From Mesostigma viride (taxonomy: Eukaryota > Streptophyta > Mesostigmatophyceae > Mesostigmatales > Mesostigmataceae): a stretch of 64,000 bases of DNA. The translations under genes and the position numbers were made by a program. The notes below the pieces were generated by a model. It ran no database searches. It was given only the letters and a program-made list of their open reading frames with translations, and was not told where the DNA came from. The stretch spans positions 1-64,000 of the forward strand of contig RPFO01000300.1 of NCBI GenBank assembly GCA_009746045.1, read 5' to 3'. Shown here one piece after another: positions 1-9,306 of this stretch. Numbering within the stretch: the first letter of the stretch is position 1; each line of letters starts with the position of its first letter.

Positions 1-885
1 GTTCTGTGGGCCTGCGTGGCGGCGGCTTGCGCCTGGCTGCCCGAGTGCTTGTGCTGCGTGGCTGCGTGGCTGCGTGCTGGCTGGGGGGGGGGGGGGTGCG
101 GGTGCGTGGATGCGTGGATGTGTGCTGGGTGGGTGCGTCACTGCGTGGCTGGCTGGCTCTGTGCTGCGGGGCGCGGCTGGATGGCCGGGTCAGCGTGGCT
201 TCGTGTTCAATGGGATGCTAATATGTTGTTGCCTTTGGATGCCACAGTTCATGGATTCTTTTGTTCACATGCAGGTGCTGCCGTCTTCCCCATCGACGTC
301 GTCAAGACCGATGTCGCCAAGAAGGATGATGCAATCACTCTCGCCATGTTTAACTCATGTGGGCCTTCATGGCCATACGGGAAATATTATTGAATCAGTT
401 CTTTGACACTGAGTTGGCACTACGCAACACCTTTGATGCACATGAGTGCAGGGCGCATGTGTTGAAACCATGCAACCATGGCGATCCCTCAAAAAGTTTG
501 GTTATGTAATAAGTGACACAATTATTCCGGACGTATGATGGCCCAACGTCCTGTAAGGTTGAGTTGTCTTGGAGGAGGAGCGTGATGACCGCGGAAGCCG
601 CGTGGGTGTCTGTAGTGCTATATCTTGAAGATGTACGGTCTTGGAAGAGTTATGGTCTTGGAATCATATAATAATGAACTTGGAATAAAGTTGCGGGCAG
701 CCTTCAATTGGCATATGTTGTCTCATTGATGTTGTCTCATTGCGTTAATGGGTCAATTGTCTTAGTTTATATAATGTATATCTTGGGAAACTCATTGCTT
801 CAATAAAATGCATGCTAGGCGCAATCAACCCCCACAAACACATCTGAAAACTGCACAGTGCATCAAATGTATCCTAGACAAAAAA
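1..885. other. Gene-free left flank, possibly host DNA
   Basis: No viral gene can be supported here. Bases 1-200 are low-complexity, made of variants of GTGCGTGG and GGCTGCGTG with a run of 14 G at 83-96. From about 200 the DNA is AT-richer than the rest of the window. A stretch after an AG at about 272 encodes FPIDVVKT, which resembles the PxDxxK signature of mitochondrial carriers and could be an exon scrap behind a 3' splice site. AATAAA occurs at about 802-807. These are weak eukaryote-like signals; a viral end region or a contig chimera are alternatives. Confidence 0.4.
83..96. repeat. Run of 14 G
   Basis: Homopolymer inside G/T-rich low-complexity DNA. It is the longest G run noticed in the window and its length is unlikely to be exact. 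Confidence 0.9.
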
Positions 886-1531
886 ATGTATCCTAATCCG
901 GTAAAACCACCCGTCCGAAGAATCCAAGCGTCTGGTCATCGAACCCGACCTGACTCTGCCCGTCTCCTCCGCCCCGTCCAAGTCGGCCGCCACCGCCGCC
1001 GCCACGGCCGAGGAGCTCGAGGAGGGCGAGATCCCGCCGGTCCCCAGGCGGAAGGTCGAGGCGAAGGAGGACCCCGAGTCCATCCACGTCAAGGGACAAA
1101 AGTTCGCGGTCGTCAGTGTGGTCGTGCCCCCGCGCTCGGACCACTTGGCGCTCAAACTCCGCGGGTCGTTCGACGACATGGCCGAGGCCGAGAAACACGC
1201 CGAGGAGATCATGAAGGCGGACCCCGACTTCGACATCTTCGTCGTGTCCATGTACAATTGGATCGTCCTCCCGCTGCCGGACGACATCCGTGCCGGCGTC
1301 AAGCACCGATACACCGACGAGCGGCTCGACAGGATCATGGGGAAGTACCACGAGGACCGGCTCAAGTCGAAGGAGTTTAACCAGGACCGCATCCGGGCCA
1401 GCAAAGAAGCCGGCGCCAAGGGCGAGGCAGGGCCCGTGCAGGAAGGCGCCGTACCGACCGAGATCGTGCTCGAGGGCGGGCAGCCGACGTTCGAGGTGGT
1501 CGAACACCTCCCGGACGCCGCGGCCGCGTAA
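886..1531 (+). CDS. DUF5832-like conserved viral protein, 5' end frameshifted or truncated
   Basis: From base 905 to the stop at 1531 one frame is open and codes for an acidic lead (AEELEEGEIPPVPRR) followed by a compact domain with GSFDDMAEAEKHAEEIMK and DPDFDIFVVSMYNW, which resembles the DUF5832 family of giant viruses (function unknown). That frame has a stop at 902-904 and no ATG before it until 1118, inside the domain. An ATG at 886, behind a run of seven A, opens a different frame, so I take 886 as the start and place an indel near 905-913. The alternative is that the 5' end was lost at a junction with the foreign-looking flank. The C-terminus is Ala-rich. Confidence 0.6.
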
Positions 1532-1551
1532 TTTTTTCGTCTCCTATTTCG

Positions 1552-1556
1552 TATAG
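1552..1556 (+). promoter_or_regulatory. TATAG box next to the start codon at 1558
   Basis: GTATAG ends two bases before the ATG. The same short motif lies 2-25 bases before many starts in this window, so it is probably a promoter element that gives very short leaders. Confidence 0.45.
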
Positions 1557-1557
1557 C

Positions 1558-2166
1558 ATGGATTCGCTCGTGGGATCTGTACAGACGATCGGCAAGGTCG
1601 CGATGATCGGGTCGTCGGTCCTCGGGATCGTGGTCGGCACCGCGCTCCTGGCGGGGGGCACGGTGCTCTTCCTCCGGAGGAAGAAGTACGTCCAGGGCAC
1701 CGCGCGCGTCACGCTCGTCCACAAGGCCGACGCGGCGGACAAGTCCGAGAACCCGAAGCTGAAGTGCGAGGAGGTCGTGAAGACGGTCACGAGCAACAAC
1801 AGCCGCACGAAGGGCACGTGGACCGGGGGGCAGTCCACGACCACCACGACGTCCTCCACGAGTACGATCAAGACGTGGAGGTGTCTCGTCGACGTCGTGT
1901 TCACGCACGAAGGGAAGGAGCACGGCGCCAAGATGTTCGTCGAGGGCGAGAAGCAGGCGAAGGCGGGAGACGAGGTGAAGGTCGAATGGGAGCCCGCGGA
2001 TCCCGTCGGGACCCTCCGTCAATGCTGCGTGGGTCCCTTCGCGAAGTACCTCAGCCTCGGCATGGCCGGCGTGGGACTCGTGTTTTTGATAGGTAGCGTC
2101 GTGATGATCTTGTTGAGGAATAACAAGGCCGCGCAGACGTTCGGCGGCGTGCAGGCCTTATTCTAA
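1558..2166 (+). CDS. Two-TM membrane protein
   Basis: 202 residues. A hydrophobic helix at about 13-38 is followed by basic FLRRKKY, then a roughly 120-residue polar domain with a Ser/Thr-rich stretch (GGQSTTTTTSSTSTIKTWRC), and a second helix at about 163-187. This topology resembles DUF3592-type proteins with an extramembrane beta domain between two helices, though I see no diagnostic motif. It sits 26 bases after the preceding gene and its last four bases overlap the end of the convergent gene. Probably in the virion inner membrane or a host membrane; that is inference. Confidence 0.75.
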   Translation: MDSLVGSVQTIGKVAMIGSSVLGIVVGTALLAGGTVLFLRRKKYVQGTARVTLVHKADAADKSENPKLKCEEVVKTVTSNNSRTKGTWTGGQSTTTTTSSTSTIKTWRCLVDVVFTHEGKEHGAKMFVEGEKQAKAGDEVKVEWEPADPVGTLRQCCVGPFAKYLSLGMAGVGLVFLIGSVVMILLRNNKAAQTFGGVQALF

Positions 2167-2663
2167 ACCACCTCTCGACCGCCGGACGTGGCGACGCACG
2201 CACACGCGTCTTCGCCCGTAGGGAGAAGTCCGTACGGTAAATTACACACCCGACAACGGGCGGGACGTATTGCATTATAATCTAATCGACCGCACAACGC
2301 GTTTGTCCACATGTTCTTTGGAAACTTGAGCAAGCTCGCGATGTCGTCCGACGTGAACGGGATCGTCTTGGTCGCGTGCTCGTCGTCGTCGAACGTCTTC
2401 AGTAGCAGCACGTCCTTTTCCACGTCCTCGGCCAGCATGAGCGAGGCCGTGTAGTTGAAGTCGGTGCGCGAGTCGCCCGAAAAGTACACGCCCACCGACC
2501 GGCCGCGGTACGGCAGATCACCTGGCGGACTCAGGATGTCGTACAACACGGGATCTTGCAACACTTCGCGAATCCGCGCGAACGAGTATTCGACCGGGAC
2601 GCTCACGATCAAGAGGCCCGGTCCGCCGCGCGGCAACAACACGGCGTTCGACGTATCCGCCAT
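2163..2663 (-). CDS. Hypothetical protein with C-terminal Cys cluster
   Basis: 166 residues from the ATG at 2663; the frame is open further upstream, but that part would run into the divergent gene. The N-terminal half is a globular alpha/beta mixture (GLLIVSVPVEYSFARIREVL). The tail has CRVCNLPYG and CACVAT, a possible single zinc site. No family recognised. It is divergent from the gene at 2698 and the two share a 34-base promoter. Confidence 0.7.
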   Translation of the reverse strand: MADTSNAVLLPRGGPGLLIVSVPVEYSFARIREVLQDPVLYDILSPPGDLPYRGRSVGVYFSGDSRTDFNYTASLMLAEDVEKDVLLLKTFDDDEHATKTIPFTSDDIASLLKFPKNMWTNALCGRLDYNAIRPARCRVCNLPYGLLPTGEDACACVATSGGREVV

Positions 2664-2697
2664 CACTTTTCCGCGCGTATAGTATCGACATAAATAG
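2664..2697. promoter_or_regulatory. Divergent promoter
   Basis: A 34-base AT-rich spacer between two divergent starts. It holds GTATAG on the plus strand (CTATAC on the minus strand) and ATAAATAG directly before the plus-strand ATG. Confidence 0.45.
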
Positions 2698-3096
2698 ATG
2701 GAGAGATTTACCGCGTCGTCCGCGTACGATCTCGTGAAAGCGTCGCAAGCGGGGAAGCGGATGGTCGAGCACAAGATATCGAAGGCGCTAGAGACGTGCA
2801 TCCGTTCCGCGTCGTCGCAGGGCCAGACGTCCCTCCTCTACACCGTGCCCACCTATCAGTTCGGCCTCCCCATCTATGATGTCGATCATGTGGTGAGAAA
2901 AGTGGGAAAGAATCTCGTGCGCAAAGGGTTTCGCGTGAAATTGGTTGGTCAAAATCATTTATACATCGAGTGGGGTCCCACCAAACAAAAGAAGAAACCT
3001 ACTTCTACCACTACGGGCCCCATCGCCGCTCCGACCCAGGCGGCCATCGACGCGACTCGGCGCGTCCGGTTCCAGCTAGCCAAGGGCGGACGGTGA
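2698..3096 (+). CDS. DUF5759-like small conserved viral protein
   Basis: 132 residues. The core VPTYQFGLPIYDVDHVV followed by FRVKLVGQNHLYIEW resembles the DUF5759-type proteins shared by algal viruses and other giant viruses: a P-x-Y-D motif, an amphipathic helix and a short strand ending in I-x-W. The C-terminal quarter is basic and low-complexity. Function unknown. The 3' end overlaps the convergent gene by 21 bases. Confidence 0.65.
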   Translation: MERFTASSAYDLVKASQAGKRMVEHKISKALETCIRSASSQGQTSLLYTVPTYQFGLPIYDVDHVVRKVGKNLVRKGFRVKLVGQNHLYIEWGPTKQKKKPTSTTTGPIAAPTQAAIDATRRVRFQLAKGGR

Positions 3097-3369
3097 GGAC
3101 CGCACGGCGATCTCGATCATCCAAAGGAGGAGGAATCCCAGGAGAACGGAATTGGCCACCTCGAGCATCCCTTCCGGCGTCTGTCTCGGAACGCCTACCC
3201 TACAAAAGGCCTGGTTCGCGTACTCGCACGCCCCTCGCGTGGCCCCCGCCGGCTCCCACGCGTTCACGCCGCCCCACTCGCCGACGGGAGGGGGGTACAC
3301 GGGCGCCTTGGGGGCGTACGCCAGTCGGGGGCGTGACCAATGAGGATGCGCGACCAACACGGACGTCAT
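3076..3369 (-). CDS. Small single-TM protein
   Basis: 97 residues. A Pro/Trp-rich N-terminal half precedes one C-terminal hydrophobic helix (LLGFLLLWMIEIAV, about 76-89). I chose the ATG at 3369 because a TATAC box lies directly before it. The 3' end overlaps the convergent neighbour. No family recognised; a tail-anchored membrane or virion protein is likely. Confidence 0.65.
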   Translation of the reverse strand: MTSVLVAHPHWSRPRLAYAPKAPVYPPPVGEWGGVNAWEPAGATRGACEYANQAFCRVGVPRQTPEGMLEVANSVLLGFLLLWMIEIAVRSSPSALG

Positions 3370-3398
3370 AGGTATACTAGCAGACAAACACGAAAAAA

Positions 3399-5604
3399 TC
3401 AGACGTCGGCGGGAGGCTCGGACGCGTTGTCGTTCTCGAAGTCCACGCCGTACAGGTAGAACGCCTTCTTCTTCTGGACGCGGCCGTTCGCCGGGTCCTG
3501 GTCCACCGGGTACACCTTCCACACCTTCTCGAACACGAGTTTGAGCTTGAAATCCTTGAACACGTGGTTGTAGAAATCCTCCTCGAAGACGATCCGCGAG
3601 CGAGGGTCGCGCTGGCGGTTCCAGTCGAGGAACCGCTTCTGGAACTCCTCCCAGGGGCAGTAGTTGTGTTCGACGTCCACCTCCACCCACGACACGTGGT
3701 TGAGGAACGTGTACAGCGGGTTGGACGCCTCCTGCGCCCGGCGCTGGCAATCCGCGAACCACTCCGGAAGGTGCTCGATCAGCTGGTCCGTCCCCACCTT
3801 CCGCACGAGCGCCTGGTACGCGCGGTTCCCCTTGACGATCACCCTTGCGATGTTCGACGAGATCTTGTCGTCCAGATTCACGTCCGCCTTCCCGCGGGGC
3901 TTGTTGTCGAACGGGAACAGGATGACTCGACGCGCCACCTGGCCCGCGTTGTCCCCCGACGCGAACATGCGGTTGCCCGCGGCGATGAAGGGCGCGGTCC
4001 ACGGCTTGACGGCCGCGTCCTTGTGCTTTGCCGGCAGGTTCATGCACTCCCCGCTCACGAGCGACAGCCAGTCCGACTGCGCCAGGTTGAACTTGTCATT
4101 CAGCTCGTAACTGTACACGACCAGCTTGTCCTTGAGCTGCGACAGGCCGAACATCGGCTCGATCGTGTTCGACAGCACGCCCGCCTCGCGACCGTAGATG
4201 AAGTCCATGATGCGGACGAGCGTCGACTTGCCGGACCCGGCGATCCCCTTGAGGAAGACCATGCACTCAAACTTGTCCGACTCGCGGAGGTAGTACAGCA
4301 TGCGGCCCACCGCCAGCGCCCAGAACGGCCGCTGCACGTTGTCCGGGTAGTCCTGGTCGTCCAGGATCTTCTTCACGGCGTCCGTCTCGATGTCCATCCA
4401 CTCCCCTCGTCGAAGTCGCCCTTGAACCGCCCGGGCTCGAACAGCGACTCGTCCATGTCGATGTTCTCGAAGTACCGCACCGCGCCCACGTCGTCCGGCA
4501 GGTCCGTCGCAGGGTACGGGAACCACTGGTCCGTGTCGCACTTGTAGATCCCGTTCCGGAACGCGAACACGTGGCGGTCGCGGGGACGGATCTGGAACGC
4601 GAAACTGTTGCGTTTGGACCCGTCCGCGATCCACTCCGTGATCCGCTTGCGCGCGCCGTCTTTGGACCCGAGTCCCCACGCCGATGTGCGCGGGAAATCG
4701 CACTCCTCCGACACCCACTCGGACAGCGTGCACCACTTGGTCCAGTAGTGCGTGTCGTGCCCCTCGGGCGTGCGCTGGCACTTGTACACGCTGTCGTCGT
4801 CGCCCTCGCCTCTCCGCAGCTTCTGGACGACCCATCGCGTGGTCAGCAGGATGATCAGCGATTGAAAGTTGTCCAATTTCGTGGGCAGCGCCAGCGCCTT
4901 CGCGATGAGTTCGGGGAGCGAGCCCAGCTCCTTGGCCGACATCCGGCTCTTCATCGCGCACGACGCCGTCTCCACGGTCGTGTACAGCCGCCAGATGCAC
5001 GTCTGGATCGCCGGCTTGAGTTCCACCATCCCCCGGTCCTCCGCCTGTCCGCAGATCGCCAGCACGCGGGACAGCGCGCGGACGTACCGCGTGTCCACGT
5101 TCGCGTACAGGTCCACGGCGCCCGGGGCGTCGATGCGAGACAGACACGCGGCCAGGAGAGAGATCGGGTCCGCGTGCGCCTCGCGAGACGCCAGGTGGAA
5201 GACGTCGGCCATGATGTCGCCCATGGAGGCGTTCGCCACGGCCGCCTCCGCCAACGCCGCGATGTCCATGATGCGGTCGTTGCTCGCCGACTTCAGCTGC
5301 GACACGAACCCGAGGACGTCAGGGTTGCCCCCGATCTCCTTGCGGAATTCGATGCGGTCGTCCTCGGGGATGGGCGTCGGTCCCGCCGCGTCCTCCCCGG
5401 TCATCTGACTCGCCGGAGCCGGACAAACGTCTTCGTCGGCCTCGCCCTCCTCCCCCCTCGCTCCTCCGCATCCTCCTGCTCCTCGTCGCTGCTGCAGGCC
5501 CCCGCCTCGTCGTCGACCAACCGGCTCCTCTTCGCGGGGCGTTCCGCCATGATGAACGCCCCTCCCACAGTGGCCTCGGACCGCGAGCGAGCCTTTTTGG
5601 TCAT
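3399..5604 (-). CDS. D5-like SF3 helicase / primase-helicase (two frameshifts)
   Basis: Replicative helicase of the poxvirus D5 / phage P4 type. The C-terminal half has Walker A GIAGSGKST (about 4218-4253), a Walker-B-like stretch VVYSYELNDKF, the sensor-like PFIAAGNRM and the arginine-containing QVARRVILFPF. The N-terminal ~330 residues are alpha-helical and may correspond to a D5_N-type region; I see no clear primase catalytic motif. The ATG at 5604 precedes a basic acidic-tailed leader. Three frames must be joined, with changes near 5450 (run CCCCCC) and near 4405 (CTCCCC). Full product about 734 residues, normal for the family. It would unwind DNA at viral forks together with the PCNA encoded at 61.7 kb. 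Confidence 0.92.
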
Positions 5605-5712
5605 GACGGGTATGATATAGACCCACAAAAATCTGAGAATGAAAACGAGCCGTCGGATCGCGACGACACGACATGATTCGATTATTATCGTGGATATGAC
5701 TGTACAACCGAC
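5605..5712. promoter_or_regulatory. Divergent promoter of the helicase gene and a small membrane gene
   Basis: 108 bases, AT-richer than the genes. Minus strand has TATATCATA close to the helicase start. Nothing else recognised. Confidence 0.4.
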
Positions 5713-5982
5713 ATGGATCGTGACGTCGCCAAGAGCGCACTGACGTCCATCTGTTCTATCTTTAGCGTCATGGGGGGGTACGTCCTGCTAGAAGATTTCA
5801 ACCCGAGCGACACGTGGTTCAAGGCCCTGACGGTCTTCTCGATCGCGTACGTCGCGTCGGAACGAGTGGACATGTCGGCGTTGGCCACCGCCGTGTACTT
5901 CCTAGTATCCATCCTCGTCCCGGGCAAGGGCATCGAACTAGAATCGTTTCTAGCGACCGACGTCGGAAAAGCGTCCGTCTGA
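5713..5982 (+). CDS. Small membrane protein
   Basis: 89 residues with hydrophobic segments at about 8-26 and 53-70 (ALATAVYFLVSILVPG). No family recognised. Starts 108 bases from the divergent helicase start. Confidence 0.6.
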   Translation: MDRDVAKSALTSICSIFSVMGGYVLLEDFNPSDTWFKALTVFSIAYVASERVDMSALATAVYFLVSILVPGKGIELESFLATDVGKASV

Positions 5983-6001
5983 CGGACAAACGACCCTTCG
6001 A

Positions 6002-7015
6002 TCAGCGAAACGCGTGACAACACGTGGGTCTCTTGAAAATCAGCACCGTCGTCCACACCTCCTTCTCGAAGGTCATGGACGCGTTCGCCATCTTCGCCGA
6101 GGTCTGACGCGTCATCGCGTCGCGGACCTTCCGCAAGTTGGATTCGTACGCGCCGATGCAGCTCTCGAACATCTTGCGCGCCTCCTCCCTCCACTCCTCG
6201 AAGGTCGCAAAGTCGCCCGTGCGGATGCCGTTGTAATCCAAGTAGCCCGAGCGCCGCGCAACAAAGTGAAGGGGGTACTTGCGCAACATGCGACGGGCCA
6301 TCTCCAAGTTACAGCTCTTCGTGCGTCTGCTCTCGACGGCCGCCCGGCCGCGCGATACGAGCTCGGCGATCCGCGTGCGACCGTCCGAATGCCGGTCCCA
6401 GCACTCCGTCGCGAGCACAATGAGCGGGTGCAGCGCAGGAAAACAGTACTTCCCTTGCTGCATCGGACGGCGGGTGCCGAGCGTCAGCATCATCAACACG
6501 AACGAACCCTCCTCCAATCCCAACGCGTCCAAGAATATCCACGAGAGAGAATGCGCCACGCGCTGAGACTCGAGACGATCGACCATGTCCGCGATCCGCG
6601 TGAGCGGCGCCAGCGGTTTGCACTCCGCCCTCGGTTCCATCGACAAGGGAAGCAACATGCGAGCCGCCAGGTAGTGGTCCTCGGTGAACATGGCCACCTG
6701 GTCGGGCTGCAGCAGCGAGTGGACGAACAGGTCCGTGATGTCGTCCCCTCGCCCCTTGTGCGCCCGGACCACTTCCGAGAACACGTCGAAGTAGCGTTCC
6801 AGGGCGTATCGCAACGACTGGCGCTCGATCAGCATGGACCGGATGCGCTCCGTGTCCTCCTCGCATTCCGTGTAGACGAACTCGTACCGCATGTCCCGCT
6901 CCTTGCGGACCGCCGCGCCGGGATCGCACTCGACCCCGAACGCCGTCTCGACATTGGCCAGACTCGACTGGTCCATGCGTTCCGCGATGCAGCTCCAGGC
7001 CTCGAAAGAGTCCAT
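6002..7015 (-). CDS. Hypothetical protein
   Basis: 337 residues, mostly helical by composition, with many charged residues, scattered Cys and no repeats, TM segments or zinc pattern that I can name. The ATG at 7015 lies 12 bases after the end of the upstream RING gene on the same strand, so the two may be co-transcribed. The ORF is open further upstream, but that part is antisense to nothing useful and overlaps the RING gene. Confidence 0.75.
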   Translation of the reverse strand: MDSFEAWSCIAERMDQSSLANVETAFGVECDPGAAVRKERDMRYEFVYTECEEDTERIRSMLIERQSLRYALERYFDVFSEVVRAHKGRGDDITDLFVHSLLQPDQVAMFTEDHYLAARMLLPLSMEPRAECKPLAPLTRIADMVDRLESQRVAHSLSWIFLDALGLEEGSFVLMMLTLGTRRPMQQGKYCFPALHPLIVLATECWDRHSDGRTRIAELVSRGRAAVESRRTKSCNLEMARRMLRKYPLHFVARRSGYLDYNGIRTGDFATFEEWREEARKMFESCIGAYESNLRKVRDAMTRQTSAKMANASMTFEKEVWTTVLIFKRPTCCHAFR

Positions 7016-7026
7016 CGCCGTGTCGG

Positions 7027-7875
7027 TCAGCGAAGGGAAACGTTTTCGATGGAGATGAACGAACGCCCCATCGAACCCCGCATCCCCGATTCCGCCTCCT
7101 CGTCGATCGACTCGTCCTCCCCGTCCCCGCCCCCGTCGTCGTCGTCGCCCTCGTCGCCCTCCGACTCCTCGTCCGGGTCCGGGAGGTTCACGTACTCCTG
7201 CCCCGCCTCGCACCGCTCCCAGCGGAGACAATTGTTGTCGTTGCCCGACGCCCAGATCCCGTGCAGACGGGCGCTGTTCACGAGCATGCGACACTGCGTC
7301 GACGAGAACGGGCAGATCGACTCGTGGAGAGGGATCTCCGACAATCGCGCCACGTGGGTGCACCCGTCGCCGTTCAGGAAGAAACGACACGGAAAAAAGG
7401 CGCACTCGACGCGGTGCTTGCCTACATCTTTCCGCAACACCGACTCGGAACACCCGTGCACGCGATTCGGACATTCCAGACGCTCGTGGGGACACCCTCC
7501 GTCCTTCCTGTGCTGCGTGACCTCCTCCACGCTCCCCTGGAACTCGCACCCGCGCTCGAAGTTGGCGCACTTGCGCTTGACCAGCGACGTGATCCGGCCC
7601 AGCGTCACGAGGTGCTGCACGCGGTACCGGTGCCACGGGGCGCGACACAGGATGCACTTGCCCGTGACGGCGGCGACCACGCCCCCGCGCCGTTTCTGTT
7701 TCGAGATCAGCTCCCTCGAACACGGCTTGTTGCAGAGGATCGCCTCGCACTTACCGCCCTCCACCCTCGTGCGGCACTCGATGACCACCGGATCGTTCAA
7801 CACGCACATGCAAACGTGACATTGGAGATCGTCGGACGCCACCTGCACGTGGCGACAATCCTCCGTGCAATCCAT
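7027..7875 (-). CDS. RING / TRAF-type zinc finger protein, probable E3 ubiquitin ligase
   Basis: 282 residues. The N-terminus has CHVCMCVLNDPVVIEC, a Cys/His-rich stretch CEAILCNKPC and GKCILCRAPW, forming a long-spaced RING/U-box-like domain (about 19-82). TRAF-type fingers follow: C-x6-C with downstream H/C (NFERGCEFQG), CPHERLECPNRVHGC and HRVECAFFPC. The C-terminus is highly acidic. In the family this arrangement gives ubiquitin ligases and adaptors; in a virus it may redirect host ubiquitination. Substrate unknown. Confidence 0.85.
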   Translation of the reverse strand: MDCTEDCRHVQVASDDLQCHVCMCVLNDPVVIECRTRVEGGKCEAILCNKPCSRELISKQKRRGGVVAAVTGKCILCRAPWHRYRVQHLVTLGRITSLVKRKCANFERGCEFQGSVEEVTQHRKDGGCPHERLECPNRVHGCSESVLRKDVGKHRVECAFFPCRFFLNGDGCTHVARLSEIPLHESICPFSSTQCRMLVNSARLHGIWASGNDNNCLRWERCEAGQEYVNLPDPDEESEGDEGDDDDGGGDGEDESIDEEAESGMRGSMGRSFISIENVSLR

Positions 7876-7941
7876 GGTTCGCTAGTCTACCCAGTTCCAG
7901 ACTTTTTTATTCGTGGGAAATAAACGCGTGCTTTTATTATT

Positions 7942-8157
7942 ATGGACATATTAGCTCATTGTCATCCGATTCACAACAACATTGTCGTCCTCCCGATCAC
8001 GGGGGAGTGGATCGACGCGTACGGGAGTTACATCGACCGGCCGGACCTGGGCATCCACTTTTTCGTCGAGGACATGAGGCGAGAGGCTCAGTCCTCCTCC
8101 TCTTCCTCTTCCTCTTCCTCGCCCTCTTCCTCGGCCTCCTCCTCGGCCTCCGGGTGA
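7942..8157 (+). CDS. Short hypothetical protein with Ser-rich tail
   Basis: 71 residues. The first ~50 (IVVLPITGEWIDAYGSYIDR) look like real coding sequence. The tail is poly-Ser, and its DNA is also the antisense of the acidic tail of the convergent gene, so the true 3' end is uncertain. Function unknown. Confidence 0.45.
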   Translation: MDILAHCHPIHNNIVVLPITGEWIDAYGSYIDRPDLGIHFFVEDMRREAQSSSSSSSSSSPSSSASSSASG

Positions 8158-8561
8158 CCCGCGTCCTCGTCCTCATCGGCCTTCCTCTTCTTCTTGGTCA
8201 CGCGGCACAGCGACGGGACTTCGGTCACCTCGGGCTCCATGAGGAAGTTCAGACACTCCTCGCACCGACCGGGCTCGTTCTCGAAGAACTTTTCCAGGCG
8301 ACTCGGAAGGACGTCCTTGAGCGACGTCTTCTTCTTGCGAGTCTTCACCACGAGCTTGTCGTCCCGCCCCGAGATGTTGCAGGCGTCGACGCCGGCCTTC
8401 GTCATGGAGTCCAGGATTTCGACGGACAACGTCCGCTTGCGTTTTCGGTGGGGCGCGAGGCTCTTGCTCGTCTGGCGGAGGATGTCGTCCACTTCGATGA
8501 ACTCGGACGTCATGGATCGCATCTTCTTGCGCCACTCCTCGAGCTGGTACGCGCCCTCCAT
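8088..8561 (-). CDS. Small basic/acidic protein with one Cys pair
   Basis: 157 residues. A helical basic middle (KSLAPHRKRKRTLSVEIL) is followed by CEECLNF and by a run of Glu/Asp at the C-terminus. The charge pattern suggests a nucleic-acid or chromatin-associated protein, but I recognise no family. Confidence 0.65.
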   Translation of the reverse strand: MEGAYQLEEWRKKMRSMTSEFIEVDDILRQTSKSLAPHRKRKRTLSVEILDSMTKAGVDACNISGRDDKLVVKTRKKKTSLKDVLPSRLEKFFENEPGRCEECLNFLMEPEVTEVPSLCRVTKKKRKADEDEDAGHPEAEEEAEEEGEEEEEEEEED

Positions 8562-8606
8562 TGCTTATGTAGTCACCCGGACGATTTTGCGTGTGCCTCG
8601 AACGCA

Positions 8607-8885
8607 CTAGAGACCGGTGAGCTCGGCGTTGAACCCGGGAGCCCCGCGGACGGCGTTTTGTGCTCCTCGAGAGGGCTCGCCCATCATGCCGAACGACTCG
8701 GTCGCGTTCACCAGGGGGACGCCGTACACCGTCGTGTCGGCGTCGGCGAGGCTAGGGAGCTCGTAACGGGGGTCGAACTGCATCGTCACGGGGCGGGGGA
8801 ACGCGCCGATCGACCCGTTCCACTTGGCGTTGGCCATGACGCCCGTCGTCGCCAGGTTCATCTGGCCGAACATGCTCAGGTCCAT
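8607..8885 (-). CDS. Hypothetical protein, possibly the C-terminal half of its upstream neighbour
   Basis: 92 residues from the ATG at 8885. The start overlaps the end of the upstream gene (stop at 8876). The junction sits at CCCGCCCC, so one missing or extra C would fuse the two into a single ~220-residue protein. Composition (many N, G, A, P, few charges) resembles a virion structural protein. Unidentified. Confidence 0.6.
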   Translation of the reverse strand: MDLSMFGQMNLATTGVMANAKWNGSIGAFPRPVTMQFDPRYELPSLADADTTVYGVPLVNATESFGMMGEPSRGAQNAVRGAPGFNAELTGL

Positions 8886-9274
8886 GGGGCGGGCGTGTAC
8901 TCGCGGAGGCTCTGGATGCCGGTGAAAGGCAGGTCCTTCCGGTTGCTCGTGACGGCCAGGATGCCCTCCCCCTGCTTCAGGAGCAAGCCCATGACGTCCT
9001 CCGCGGACGGGAGGAGGTCGGTCGCGAACTGCATCTGCGCGTCAAACCCGCTCCCGATCTGGCTCAGACGGGGCGCGGCGCGCGTGTCGATGCCGTACAC
9101 GTTGTCGTACTCGTCCGACGGGATCAGACGCGTCTCCGTGCCGACCTGCTGCGAGGAACGCATCGTCTCGAACTCCGGGTCGACGCACAGCTCGGGGAAC
9201 ACCTGCGGCCGCTCGCGAGCGCCGATGAAACTGTCCGACTGCCCTCTCGCGGCGTTGCAATAGGAGGTGGACAT
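8876..9274 (-). CDS. Hypothetical protein, possible virion component
   Basis: 132 residues from the ATG at 9274, which has GTTATAC eight bases upstream; the frame is open for 14 more codons before it. It has QMQFATDLLPSAEDVMGLLL. No TM or Cys pattern. See the downstream gene for a possible fusion by frameshift. Confidence 0.65.
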   Translation of the reverse strand: MSTSYCNAARGQSDSFIGARERPQVFPELCVDPEFETMRSSQQVGTETRLIPSDEYDNVYGIDTRAAPRLSQIGSGFDAQMQFATDLLPSAEDVMGLLLKQGEGILAVTSNRKDLPFTGIQSLREYTPAPWT

Positions 9275-9306
9275 CTTCGACGTATAACTGTGTGCCGAGA
9301 GATTTT

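Noticed and set aside
16-393. Open frames in the G/T-rich left edge
   Set aside because: Low-complexity Gly/Cys/Trp/Val translation from short repeats in three frames at once; only a short FPIDVVKT-like scrap looks meaningful.
8607-9274. Major capsid protein
   Set aside because: Too short and without jelly-roll features; no capsid candidate of the usual ~450-600 residues exists in the window.
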